The notes under the pieces were generated by a model, which was given only the letters and a program-made list of their open reading frames with translations, did no database searches and was not told the origin of the DNA. A program made the translations under genes and the position numbers. A DNA stretch of 64,000 bases from Cryobacterium frigoriphilum. GTDB taxonomy: Bacteria; Actinomycetota; Actinomycetes; Actinomycetales; Microbacteriaceae. How positions within the stretch are numbered: the first letter of the stretch is position 1; the number at the start of each line of letters is the position of its first letter. Below are positions 7,708 to 15,061 of the stretch, one piece after another. The stretch spans positions 125,609-189,608 of the forward strand of contig NZ_SOHE01000060.1 of NCBI RefSeq assembly GCF_004403305.1, in the 5' to 3' direction.

Positions 7708-8775
7708 TCAGCGCAGCTGGATTGCCAGGTTACCGTCGGACTGGATCGTGACGCTCAAACCGATCACGAACGACACGTCCTCGTCGCGGGTGCTCTTGTC
7801 ACCATCGAAGAGTGACTGCACGTCGACCACGATGTGCGCGAGACCGGTGGTGGAGGCCATCTCGAACGAGGACTCGCCGGCCTCGAGCAGAACCGACGGG
7901 TACTGGGCGATCGACCAGACCGGCGCACTCAGCACCCGGTCGTTGATCGTGATGCCGAACGGGCAGTTCGAGGGCTGCAGCACCTGGTCGACGATGCACT
8001 TGTCGAGAAAACTGTTCAGTTCCGCCTGCACCTGGCCGGTGAAGGTCTCCGTCGGCATCGCGTTGATGGTCACGTCGGTGGCGCCCGAGGCGACCACCGG
8101 CACGCTCAGGGGCTCGGAGCTGAGCATGGTGGAGTCGTGCGCGAAGGAATACCGCATCGGAGCGAAGGCCAGGTAGGCGGCCTGCGTCGAGAAGGTGTCC
8201 GGGGCATCCGTCGCCGCGTGCGCCCGGGTATCGAGGTCGAGACCGTTCACCGTGAAGGCCCGTTCGTGCAGCACGGTCACCTGCAGCACGGCGAGCGGGC
8301 TGGTGGCGAACCGCCAGGCGGTGAAGACTCCGGCGAACGTTCCCGTGCTCTGCACCGTGAACTGCATGGTCGCGGCTTCACCGTCGAGAAGAAAATCGTA
8401 GACGACCGTGTGCAGGCCCGGTGACGTTTCGGTGTCGCTGATCTGTTCGAGATCGGTCAGGTCCCCGAGAACGGATGCGCGCAGCAGGGTCCGCGGAAGA
8501 TTCTGCGGCAGCGAGGCGGCTTCGAGGTCGTCGTTGCTCGGCACGACGCCGGGAAGCGCGAGCGCCCCCTCGGTGTCGTGGCGGGCGAGGGAGTCGAGGT
8601 ACCCGCCGACGAAACCGCCGGCGCTGTAGACGCCGCGGTTCAGGGCGGTGATGGCGGCCAGCAGCGCCCCGCCGAGCAGAACGGCGATGACGAAGACCGC
8701 GATCACGGTGCGCAGCGTGCGCGCACTGGTGCTGCGCAGAGCGCTCATTTGCGGTGGTCCGCCCCCGTTGGTCAC
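7708..8775 (-). CDS. Membrane-anchored protein of unknown function
   Basis: A 355-residue protein with one N-terminal membrane helix (about residues 22-45, TVIAVFVIAVLLGGALLAAI) and a long, presumably extracytoplasmic domain rich in Thr, Ser and Asp with two cysteines near residues 265-275. I do not recognise the family. The start is taken as the GTG at 8775 because TAAGCT lies exactly 6 nt upstream (leaderless pattern). An internal ATG at 8748 would remove nine residues. It is divergent from the helicase gene and convergent with CopD/CtaG. Confidence 0.75.
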   Translation of the reverse strand: MTNGGGPPQMSALRSTSARTLRTVIAVFVIAVLLGGALLAAITALNRGVYSAGGFVGGYLDSLARHDTEGALALPGVVPSNDDLEAASLPQNLPRTLLRASVLGDLTDLEQISDTETSPGLHTVVYDFLLDGEAATMQFTVQSTGTFAGVFTAWRFATSPLAVLQVTVLHERAFTVNGLDLDTRAHAATDAPDTFSTQAAYLAFAPMRYSFAHDSTMLSSEPLSVPVVASGATDVTINAMPTETFTGQVQAELNSFLDKCIVDQVLQPSNCPFGITINDRVLSAPVWSIAQYPSVLLEAGESSFEMASTTGLAHIVVDVQSLFDGDKSTRDEDVSFVIGLSVTIQSDGNLAIQLR

Positions 8776-8781
8776 TCCACC

Positions 8782-8787
8782 AGCTTA
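8782..8787 (-). promoter_or_regulatory. Leaderless -10 of the membrane-anchored protein gene
   Basis: On the minus strand TAAGCT lies 6 nt before the GTG at 8775. It faces TACAGT (8798-8803) on the plus strand, a possible -10 for the helicase side. Confidence 0.5.
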
Positions 8788-8812
8788 CGGGGGCGACTAC
8801 AGTGGGATATCC

Positions 8813-8863
8813 GTGCCGAGCCAAATCGCCCCCCACACCGTCCGAGTGAAAGTACCCCTGTGA
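8813..8863 (+). CDS. Possible 16-residue leader peptide upstream of the helicase
   Basis: A short open frame, GTG at 8813 to TGA at 8861-8863, encodes VPSQIAPHTVRVKVPL. Its stop overlaps the helicase GTG (GTGA), which would couple translation, and it begins 10 nt after a TACAGT -10-like hexamer. There is no ribosome binding site, and no homologue is known to me. It may be chance. Confidence 0.25.
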   Translation: MPSQIAPHTVRVKVPL

Positions 8864-10143
8864 CCGAGATTCCACTGTCGCGCGAGCAGGCCGAGGTCTA
8901 CGCGGCCATCGAGGGCACGAAACAGAACGTTTTCGTCACCGGGCGGGCCGGCACCGGCAAGTCCACGCTGCTGAACCACCTGTCGTGGAACACCAGCAAG
9001 CAGATCGTGATCGCCGCTCCGACCGGCGTCGCCGCCCTCAACGTGGGCGGGCAGACGATCCACTCCCTGTTCCGGCTGCCGATCGGGGTCATCGCCGACA
9101 GCCCGATCGTGCAGAACGATCAGGTACGCAAGCTGCTCAACACCATCGACACCCTCGTGATCGACGAGGTCTCCATGGTCAACGCCGATCTCATGGACGC
9201 GATCGATCGCAGCCTGCGGCAGGCCCGCCAGCGCCGGCACGAGGCGTTCGGCGGGGTGCAGATCGTGCTGTTCGGTGATCCGTACCAGCTGGCCCCGGTG
9301 CCGGGCGGCCCCGAGGAGCGCGCCTATTTTGCCGATCACTATCGGTCGATGTGGTTCTTCGACGCAACGGTCTGGCAGGGCGCCGACCTGCGTATTTTCG
9401 AGCTGACCGAAATTCACCGCCAGCGCGACAATGACTTCAAGGTGATGCTCAACGCCGTGCGGCACGGTCAGGTCACGCCGGAGATCGGCGGGGCACTCAA
9501 CGGCGCCGGCGCCCGCACCCCACCGACCGAGGGCGTGATCACGCTCGCGACCCGCAACGACTCGGTGAATCGTATTAACGCGGCGGCGCTGAAACGGCTG
9601 TCCGGCAAGTCCCTCACGGCCAAGGCCGAGGTCACCGGCGATTTCGGTGGACGCAACTTTCCGGCCGACGCGGAACTCGAGCTCAAGGTCGGCGCCCAGG
9701 TGATGTTTCTGCGCAACGACTCGCCGCTCGACGGGGGCCCGCGCTGGGTGAACGGCAGCGTGGGAACGGTCACCAAGGTCAAGGACACGGTGTTCGTCGA
9801 TATCGACGGGGACGAGCACGAGGTCGAGCCGGCGGTGTGGGAGAAGTACAAGTACACCTATAACGCGGCCACGAAGAAGCTCAGCCGCGATGTGGTGGCC
9901 GAATTCACCCAGTTTCCGCTGCGCCTCGCGTGGGCGGTCACGATTCACAAGTCGCAGGGGGCCACCTACGAGCGCGCGATCGTGGATCTCGGCACCCGGG
10001 TCTTCAGCCCCGGCCAGACCTATGTGGCGTTGAGCCGGCTGACCAGTCTCGAGGGTCTGTACCTGACGCGGCCGCTGCGGCCGAGCGACATCATCGTCGA
10101 CGAGAACGTCATCCGCTTCATGACGGTGCTGCCGACGGCGTAG
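8860..10143 (+). CDS. Pif1/RecD-like superfamily 1 DNA helicase
   Basis: A 427-residue SF1 ATP-dependent helicase. Visible motifs are Walker A VTGRAGTGKSTLL (about residues 24-36), Walker B LVIDEVSMVNADL (about 100-112), motif III FGDPYQLAPV, TEIHRQRDNDF (motif IV region), and C-terminal WAVTIHKSQGATYERA and TYVALSRLTSLEGLYL (motifs V and VI). This is the compact AAA_30/Pif1-like form without the RecD N-terminal region. The GTG at 8860 starts the conserved block; open frame further upstream lies antisense to the neighbouring gene. The role in DNA repair or recombination is inferred from the family. Confidence 0.85.
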   Translation: MTEIPLSREQAEVYAAIEGTKQNVFVTGRAGTGKSTLLNHLSWNTSKQIVIAAPTGVAALNVGGQTIHSLFRLPIGVIADSPIVQNDQVRKLLNTIDTLVIDEVSMVNADLMDAIDRSLRQARQRRHEAFGGVQIVLFGDPYQLAPVPGGPEERAYFADHYRSMWFFDATVWQGADLRIFELTEIHRQRDNDFKVMLNAVRHGQVTPEIGGALNGAGARTPPTEGVITLATRNDSVNRINAAALKRLSGKSLTAKAEVTGDFGGRNFPADAELELKVGAQVMFLRNDSPLDGGPRWVNGSVGTVTKVKDTVFVDIDGDEHEVEPAVWEKYKYTYNAATKKLSRDVVAEFTQFPLRLAWAVTIHKSQGATYERAIVDLGTRVFSPGQTYVALSRLTSLEGLYLTRPLRPSDIIVDENVIRFMTVLPTA

Positions 10144-10155
10144 AACGCTGCCCTT

Positions 10156-10218
10156 CCGCGAAAGCGGGTGAATCGTCGGTCTGGGGCACCCATACCGACG
10201 ATCCACCCGCTCTCGCGG
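10156..10218. repeat. 25-bp-arm inverted repeat between convergent genes
   Basis: Arms at 10156-10180 and 10194-10218 pair over 25 bp with two mismatches around a 13-nt loop (outer arm CCGCGAAAGCGGGTG, inner end ATCGTCGGT). It has no T run on either strand. It could be a bidirectional terminator or a small dispersed element; the CGAAA(G)CGGGTG core resembles the hairpin at 24594-24653. Confidence 0.75.
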
Positions 10219-10249
10219 ACGGGGTGGCTCTCGCAGAAGGGGTGGCGGG

Positions 10250-10804
10250 TCAGTGGCCGCTGTGGGAGGTGCCGTGAGGCACGGCGAGTTGGCCGGCATC
10301 CGTCGCCGCCAGGGCCGGGGTGGTCAGTCCGGAGAAGAGCACGCCACCGAGCGTGAGGGCGGTGAGAAAGCGCCAGCCGCCCGCTGCAGCCGGAGTGCTG
10401 CGGGTGCTGACAGCGGATGCCCCGCCCGCGTCGGCGGCTGCGGCCTCGGCCGAGCGGTGGCGCTGGTGCACCGCCATGACCACGGCGAGGAACAGATTGA
10501 ACAGTGAGGCTACGGCCATCGAGTAGAGCGGCAATCCGGTCGCCTCCGCAGAGACTCCGAGGCCCGATCCGAGGGCGGCGGTGGCGCCCCAGACGAAGAC
10601 GGGAATGAGGGCGGCGCCGGTCACGGCGCGCGGGGCCGGTAGCCGCCCGAGAGACAGGGTTGCGACGCCCCAGGCGAGCTCGGCGATGCCGAACCCGACC
10701 AGGAGAACCGCCAGCGGAAATGGAGCGCTCGCTCCGACCGCGACGTGGATCAGGCCGGCGCCGAGTGCGGCGAAGGCGAGCCAGAGGCGAGTGACGGCGC
10801 TCAT
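10250..10804 (-). CDS. Small multi-pass membrane protein of unknown function
   Basis: A 184-residue protein with about four to five hydrophobic helices (FAALGAGLIHVAVG, AVLLVGFGIAELAWGVA, LIPVFVWGATAAL, LYSMAVASLFNLFLAVVMAV, and a C-terminal one), then a Ser/Ala-rich loop. The start at 10804 follows GGAG with good spacing; an in-frame ATG at 10852 is less likely. The C terminus has three histidines (HGTSHSGH). No function can be given from sequence. Confidence 0.7.
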   Translation of the reverse strand: MSAVTRLWLAFAALGAGLIHVAVGASAPFPLAVLLVGFGIAELAWGVATLSLGRLPAPRAVTGAALIPVFVWGATAALGSGLGVSAEATGLPLYSMAVASLFNLFLAVVMAVHQRHRSAEAAAADAGGASAVSTRSTPAAAGGWRFLTALTLGGVLFSGLTTPALAATDAGQLAVPHGTSHSGH

Positions 10805-10845
10805 GAGCGCTCCATTTCCGTGGGGTATTACGTGGGGTGGTGCGT

Positions 10846-10871
10846 GGGTCACGCGGTGAGGGCCGTGACCC
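10846..10871 (-). terminator. Possible terminator hairpin after the DUF4383 gene
   Basis: An 8-bp perfect stem GGGTCACG / CGTGACCC with a 10-nt loop lies between two minus-strand genes. No U-tract follows, so termination is uncertain. Confidence 0.4.
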
Positions 10872-10912
10872 GGGTGATTGCGGTGCGTGTTGGTGCGGGC
10901 AGTGCCAGGCGA

Positions 10913-11323
10913 TTAGACGCTGGCTTTGGCGTTCACGTTCTTGTCTGCGGTCAGGCCGACTCCGAGCAGCACGATGGCGCTGGCCAGGTGCAGGAAGTGG
11001 TCCGCCGTGTTCAGGGCAAGGATGTTCAGGGCCGAGTCCGCGATGAAGAAACCGAGGAGTCCGAGGAGCAGGTAAACCGCTCCGACGGTGGTATTGACGG
11101 CCTTCGCAGCGGATGCGCTGGAGAGTCCGGCAATCAGCAGGGCCGCACCGATGAGCAGGTGGGCGACGTTGTGCAGCGGGTTGACCTCGAAGATTCCGAG
11201 TAGCAGTCCGCCCTCGGTGGCGATGAAGCCGACTCCGCCGGTGACGGCGAATCCGAGCAGTCCGACGAGCACGTACACGGCGCCGAAGACGGTGCCGATC
11301 AGACGGTTGGGTGAAGTGCGCAT
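10913..11323 (-). CDS. DUF4383-like membrane protein
   Basis: A 136-residue protein with four hydrophobic helices. It matches the DUF4383 pattern: an N-terminal ...SPNRLIGTVFGAVYVLVG helix, a central NPLHNVAHLLIGAALLIAG segment with the family's conserved Asn/His pairs, and a repeated ADHFLHLASAIVLLG. Function unknown; members often sit with stress genes, as here. The ATG at 11323 follows ACAGGAGGCACCAGCA, a strong ribosome binding site. It is downstream of, and separated by 274 nt from, the GlsB gene. Confidence 0.8.
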   Translation of the reverse strand: MRTSPNRLIGTVFGAVYVLVGLLGFAVTGGVGFIATEGGLLLGIFEVNPLHNVAHLLIGAALLIAGLSSASAAKAVNTTVGAVYLLLGLLGFFIADSALNILALNTADHFLHLASAIVLLGVGLTADKNVNAKASV

Positions 11324-11545
11324 TGCTGGTGCCTCCTGTAGTTGTCCACGGTTGACCCGTGCTGGCGAGTCTTTCGACTACACGTACTTATTCGTTTCTC
11401 CCGCTGATTTGGATTGGAACTCGTTGATTGGCTGTTTTGTCGAATTGGCGCGCCGCGTCTCGGCGCCTTCGCAGGAGCTTCCTAGCGAATAATTTTAGCC
11501 AAAGTGGGAGGTGACCGAAAGGTGTGCGTGATCTTACTGAGAAGA

Positions 11546-11579
11546 GCCCCGGAGCGCGCGCAGGGCGTCACTCCGGGGC
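11546..11579 (-). terminator. Hairpin downstream of the GlsB gene
   Basis: A 9-bp stem (GCCCCGGAG / CTCCGGGGC) with a 16-nt GC-rich loop lies just past the end of the stress operon on the minus strand. There is no clear U run. Confidence 0.5.
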
Positions 11580-11597
11580 GGACCCATGCGGGTCGTC

Positions 11598-11861
11598 TCA
11601 GGCCGTCTTGCGTCGGCTGACCGCGCCGTAGATGAGCAGCACGATCAGTGATCCGGCGATGGCAAGCAACCACGTCGAGATCGAGAAGAACTCATTGAGG
11701 TTGACGTTGAAGAGCAGACCGCCGAGAAAGCCGCCGAGCAGCGCGCCAACGACGCCGAGCAGCAGCGTGATGAACCAGCCGCCGCCCTGTTTGCCGGGCA
11801 GAATCGCCTTTGCAATGGCTCCTGCGATCAGGCCGAGAAGAAGAAATCCGAAAAAGCCCAT
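11598..11861 (-). CDS. GlsB/YeaQ/YmgE-family stress membrane protein
   Basis: An 87-residue protein with three hydrophobic helices and the family's glycine-rich pattern (LLLGLIAGAIAKAILPGKQG, then GVVGALLGGFLGGLLF), typical of transglycosylase-associated/GlsB stress proteins. The ATG at 11861 follows AAAGGAACACCCC; longer frames upstream run into csbD and are not used. It sits 58 nt after csbD at the distal end of the Asp23 operon, which fits the known grouping of Gls24 and GlsB. Confidence 0.85.
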   Translation of the reverse strand: MGFFGFLLLGLIAGAIAKAILPGKQGGGWFITLLLGVVGALLGGFLGGLLFNVNLNEFFSISTWLLAIAGSLIVLLIYGAVSRRKTA

Positions 11862-11919
11862 GGGGTGTTCCTTTCTGTGGGGGACAAAGCGGTGCTGGTG
11901 CAGAGCGAGAGTGACCGCG

Positions 11920-12105
11920 CTACTCCTTGAAGGTGTCCTTGGCGGCATCCTTCACGTTCTCGCCGGCCTTCTTGACGTGGGCGCCGGCCTGATCGCCCTT
12001 GCCCTCAGCGACCAACGAATCGTCATTGGTGGTCTTGCCCAGCGCTTCCTTGGCCTTGCCGGTGAGGTCCTGCGCGGCGTTGCGAATCTTGTCTGATGCA
12101 CTCAT
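11920..12105 (-). CDS. CsbD-family stress protein
   Basis: A 61-residue hydrophilic protein with the CsbD pattern (DKIRNAAQDLTGKAKEALGK, then LVAEGKGDQAG). It is presumably cytosolic and largely helical or disordered. The ATG overlaps the AmaP-like gene's stop by 4 nt (ATGA) and has AAGGAG upstream inside that gene, so it is translationally coupled to the Asp23 operon. CsbD proteins are induced by general stress in other bacteria; the biochemical role is unknown. Confidence 0.85.
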   Translation of the reverse strand: MSASDKIRNAAQDLTGKAKEALGKTTNDDSLVAEGKGDQAGAHVKKAGENVKDAAKDTFKE

Positions 12106-12719
12106 GCGGTTGTTCTCCTTATGTGGGTTGGCCCTGCGAGGCGGCTGCGGAAGCCGCCGCCGATGTGCAGGAGCACGGGGATCTCAGTGCCGAGGACCCG
12201 GTCGAGGCCTCGAACGGATTGGTGCACTGCATCGATGACGTCACGCGGTGCCGTGCCGCGCCTCGCCACCACCGATACTTTGAGCATTGAAGCGCCATTT
12301 ACGCGATATGTCGAGGTGTGCAGGCCCAGAAAATCGCTCTGACCGGCCAGAGATTGTTCGAGTGCCTGTTCGGCGAAGGCCGCGTCGATGCGGGTGCGTC
12401 CCTGGTCGGTCTGCGGTGTGTTCACCAGCGTCCGGGTGCGCCCGCGCCCCTGCCGCACGGTGAAAGCCACCAGCGCCCCGATGAGCGCGGCCATGAGCGC
12501 CACGACTGCGACCCCGGCCCAGCTGTCGCCGGTCGCGGCCACGGGGATCGCTGACAGCAGTGTCTCGGTTTCGACGATCGCGAACGCCGCGCCCGACCGC
12601 CAGAGCTGCAGTGCGGCCGGAACGCTTGCGACGAGCGTTGCGCTCGATCCCGCGAGAAGCAACAGCAGTCCGCTGAACGCGAGCAGCAGCCGATTCAGGG
12701 CTCGGTTCGTGGTGGTCAC
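12102..12719 (-). CDS. AmaP-like alkaline-shock membrane anchor protein
   Basis: A 205-residue protein with two N-terminal membrane helices (about 10-35 and 65-90) followed by a cytoplasmic beta-alpha domain ending HIGGGFRSRL. In other Gram-positive bacteria AmaP anchors Asp23 to the membrane; the same layout and its place in an Asp23 operon support the call. The GTG start overlaps the preceding stop (GTGA) and its own stop overlaps csbD. Confidence 0.7.
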   Translation of the reverse strand: MTTTNRALNRLLLAFSGLLLLLAGSSATLVASVPAALQLWRSGAAFAIVETETLLSAIPVAATGDSWAGVAVVALMAALIGALVAFTVRQGRGRTRTLVNTPQTDQGRTRIDAAFAEQALEQSLAGQSDFLGLHTSTYRVNGASMLKVSVVARRGTAPRDVIDAVHQSVRGLDRVLGTEIPVLLHIGGGFRSRLAGPTHIRRTTA

Positions 12720-13321
12720 GAGCCGACTCGGCCCGTTGGGGCGACGAGGAGGCGGGGGCGGATGCTGGGCCGCGGCCCCACGCGTTCAAGCGCCGAGACG
12801 GCGGCCTCGGTGACCCGAGCCTCGTCGACGCGAATTCCCGAGGTTGGCGTCAGTCGAACCTGCGCGGATCGCCGACCGACCGTGACGCGCACCGCGTCGG
12901 GCGCGACGCCGGCGGCGATCGCTGCGCTGCGGGCGAGAGCGGATGCGATCACCTCGTCGTCGACCACCACGGCCAGCCGGTCGGTGGACAGGCCGTGCCT
13001 GGTGCGACGGCCGGGCAGCACCGCGGCGAGCAGCAGGAGCAGTCCGACAAGGGCCACCCCGATGCCAAGCGGGACCATGACCCGGCGCAGGTCGCTGGCC
13101 GGGGCTGCCGCCGTGCGTGCGGCATCCGTCGGCGAGAACAGCAGCGGGGCGCGGCCGAGGAGCTGCAGCACCATCTCGGTTCCCACGATCAGGCACACCA
13201 CGATGATGAGTAACGCGACCGTGATGGCGAGGCCGGATCGCGACGAGTGGGTTTCGCGCCGCAGCACCCGGCGGTCGCGCGCGGCCGGAGTCATGGCAGG
13301 TGTTGCGGGGGCGGTCTTCAC
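12716..13321 (-). CDS. DUF6286-like membrane protein of the Asp23 operon
   Basis: A 201-residue protein: a basic N terminus, one membrane helix near 33-55 (AITVALLIIVVCLIVGTEMV), a second near 85-105, then a C-terminal domain (about 115-190) that resembles the Asp23-like fold of the neighbouring proteins. It begins with GTG overlapping the previous stop. The role is inferred from its position only: a membrane component of the Asp23 complex. Confidence 0.65.
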   Translation of the reverse strand: MKTAPATPAMTPAARDRRVLRRETHSSRSGLAITVALLIIVVCLIVGTEMVLQLLGRAPLLFSPTDAARTAAAPASDLRRVMVPLGIGVALVGLLLLLAAVLPGRRTRHGLSTDRLAVVVDDEVIASALARSAAIAAGVAPDAVRVTVGRRSAQVRLTPTSGIRVDEARVTEAAVSALERVGPRPSIRPRLLVAPTGRVGS

Positions 13322-13683
13322 AGCAGTCTCCGCCCCTCGGGGTTGATGGTGGCGCCGCTGACCTGGACGATGACGTGGGCAACGTCGGTGCCGGTGAGGC
13401 GGCCGGTTTCGAGTCGGATGTGTTGCCGGGCGCGTTCGGTGCGCTGCAGAACCGTGCCGTCGGAGTGCGGGTCAGGCCACGATCGCGTCGCGGACAGCGA
13501 GGTGATGCCGATCGGGGCCCGCACGTGCACGGCCAGCCGGCCGGCGGCATCCGTCAGCCCGACCGTCACCTGGTCGGCCGAGACCGTCAGGGCCTCGGCG
13601 CTCAGCACCCTGATGAGCCGGGTCAGGGCTCGCGACGTGATGTGGGTGCGGCCGCGCAGGTCGCTCGCGGTCACGGCGGTCAC
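13318..13683 (-). CDS. Small Asp23-operon protein, unknown
   Basis: A 121-residue protein beginning VTAVTASDLRGRTHITSRAL. It has no membrane helix and predominantly beta/alpha character. The phrase HITSRALTRLIRVLSAEAL followed by VTVGLTDAAGRLAVHVRAPI resembles a degenerate Asp23-type domain. The GTG at 13683 is chosen because it overlaps the upstream stop by 4 nt, like every other junction in this operon; longer frames upstream are excluded by the neighbouring gene. No specific function recognised. Confidence 0.6.
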   Translation of the reverse strand: MTAVTASDLRGRTHITSRALTRLIRVLSAEALTVSADQVTVGLTDAAGRLAVHVRAPIGITSLSATRSWPDPHSDGTVLQRTERARQHIRLETGRLTGTDVAHVIVQVSGATINPEGRRLL

Positions 13684-13883
13684 GATGAACTGCGCTTGCC
13701 TCGAAATGCGTCGACGAGCGCCGTGACATCCAGGCGTCCGTCGACGACGCGTCCGACGAGGCCGCCGATGAGCATGAAGAGGGCAACGAAGGCGCACGCC
13801 CAGAACCCCAGCACGGCCCAGGTCAGCGCCAGGGTGCCGCCGATCACGATGCCGAGCACCGTCATGGTGTGCGGCGGCGTCAT
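13680..13883 (-). CDS. DUF2273-like small membrane protein
   Basis: A 67-residue protein with two hydrophobic helices (IVIGGTLALTWAVLGFWACA and FVALFMLIGGLVGRVVDG) and a basic C-terminal tail. This is the size and layout of the DUF2273 small integral membrane proteins that accompany Asp23 genes. It overlaps the genes on both sides by 4 nt. Confidence 0.7.
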   Translation of the reverse strand: MTPPHTMTVLGIVIGGTLALTWAVLGFWACAFVALFMLIGGLVGRVVDGRLDVTALVDAFRGKRSSS

Positions 13884-14317
13884 TGGACCCGTGCCTCTGC
13901 GGGGTCGGTGCTGTCGTCGTCGCTCGGGATGTGCACATCGTTCACGGTCACGTTGACCTCGGTGACCTGCATGCCGACGAGGCTTTCGATCGCGGTGATG
14001 ACGGCGAAGCGCACGTCGTCGGCGACCTTTTGCAGCTCGATCGGGTATTCGGCGACCAGGGAGATGTCGACGGCCACCTGGGTTTCACCGACCTCGACGC
14101 TGACGCCCTGAGACAGATCGGTTGAGCTGATCGCATTGCGGATGGCACCGAGGGCCCGAGCGGCGCCCCCGCCGAGCGCGTAGACGCCGGTGACTTCGCG
14201 CGCCGCGATGCCGGCGATCTTGGAGACCACGCTGTCGTGGATGACGGTCTTTCCGGTGCCCGCCCCGATCTCGGAGGTGGTGCTTGAAGCGAGGGCGGTG
14301 GGCTCGGTGCTGGCCAT
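13880..14317 (-). CDS. Asp23/Gls24 family envelope stress protein
   Basis: A 145-residue protein with a full Asp23 domain (about residues 25-130): TVIHDSVVSKIAGIAAREV, GVYALGGG, QVAVDISLVAEYPIELQKVA and VTEVNVTVNDVHIP are the family's hallmark segments. It is thought to act at the inner face of the membrane in cell-envelope stress. It is the first gene of a coupled minus-strand chain reaching csbD. The ATG at 14317 has AAGGAG 8 nt upstream; a longer frame to 14368 lacks one. It is divergent from the ECF sigma gene across 126 nt. Confidence 0.88.
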   Translation of the reverse strand: MASTEPTALASSTTSEIGAGTGKTVIHDSVVSKIAGIAAREVTGVYALGGGAARALGAIRNAISSTDLSQGVSVEVGETQVAVDISLVAEYPIELQKVADDVRFAVITAIESLVGMQVTEVNVTVNDVHIPSDDDSTDPAEARVQ

Positions 14318-14443
14318 GAGGGCTCCTTGGGTCGGTCGTGGCGTGGCTGGCAAATCGGAAGGGACCATGGCATAGTCACTTCGGATGGTTACAAGTGAGA
14401 CGTGTCGTCACCCTGATTCGTCACGCAACTGGGTCAACAATTA
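14318..14443. promoter_or_regulatory. Divergent promoter region of the Asp23 / ECF sigma locus
   Basis: This 126-nt gap must hold promoters for both directions. It contains two direct CGTCAC copies (14406-14411 and 14419-14424, 13 nt apart) and a GGTTAC-like element. No clear housekeeping -10 pair is seen, which would fit control by the locus's own sigma factor, but no promoter can be assigned from sequence alone. Confidence 0.35.
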
Positions 14444-15061
14444 GTGAACGGCACCCGAATGTCCCTGTCTGATCGCTCCGTTCCGCGGCCGCTCGACCCC
14501 CCGGGATCCCTGCCGCGCTCGCTCGACAACGCACCCGACGGGATCCTCGCCAGTCGGGCGGCGGATGGCGATCCGCGCGCCTTCGAAGTGCTGGTGCGGC
14601 GCCATGGCCCGTTGATGCGCGCCTACGCCACCCGCATGATGGGCGGCACGAGCGAGTCGGATGACATCGTGCAGGAGAGCTTCATCGTCGCGTGGGAACA
14701 ATTGCCCACGCTGAAAGACGGCAATTCCGTTCGAGCCTGGCTGATGCGCATTGCGAGCCGCAAGGCGATTGACCGCATCCGCTTGCGTAAGAACGACGAG
14801 CCCCTGCACGACTGGGATGCGGAGGCCCCGACATCGCAGTCTCCGGCGCACCGCGTGGAGGTCGCGTCGCAGCGAGAGCGGCTCACCCAGGCGTTGGCCG
14901 GTTTGACGCCGACGCAGCGACAGAGTTGGCTGTTGCGTGAGGTTGGCGGGCACAGCTACGAGGAGATCGGTGAGCAGCTGAGCATTCCGCCGTCGACGGT
15001 TCGTGGGCTCTTGGCCCGGGCCAGGCGCAAACTGGTAGAGGAAATGGAGGGCTGGCGATGA
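14444..15061 (+). CDS. ECF-type sigma-70 family RNA polymerase sigma factor
   Basis: A 205-residue alternative sigma factor. Region 2 is at about 40-110 (FEVLVRRHGPLMRAYATRMM, DDIVQESFIVAWEQLP, IASRKAIDRIR) and region 4 at about 150-200 (LAGLTPTQRQSWLLREVGG, SYEEIGEQLSIPPSTVRGLL helix-turn-helix). The start is uncertain: GTG 14444 or ATG 14459; neither has a clear ribosome binding site. Its stop overlaps the next gene (ATGA), an arrangement usual for a sigma factor and its regulator. It faces the Asp23 operon, which it may transcribe; this is inference. Confidence 0.9.
   Translation: MNGTRMSLSDRSVPRPLDPPGSLPRSLDNAPDGILASRAADGDPRAFEVLVRRHGPLMRAYATRMMGGTSESDDIVQESFIVAWEQLPTLKDGNSVRAWLMRIASRKAIDRIRLRKNDEPLHDWDAEAPTSQSPAHRVEVASQRERLTQALAGLTPTQRQSWLLREVGGHSYEEIGEQLSIPPSTVRGLLARARRKLVEEMEGWR

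Noticed and set aside
11341-11349. TTGTCCACG as a DnaA box
   Set aside because: It is a single copy with one mismatch to the actinobacterial consensus and no clustering.
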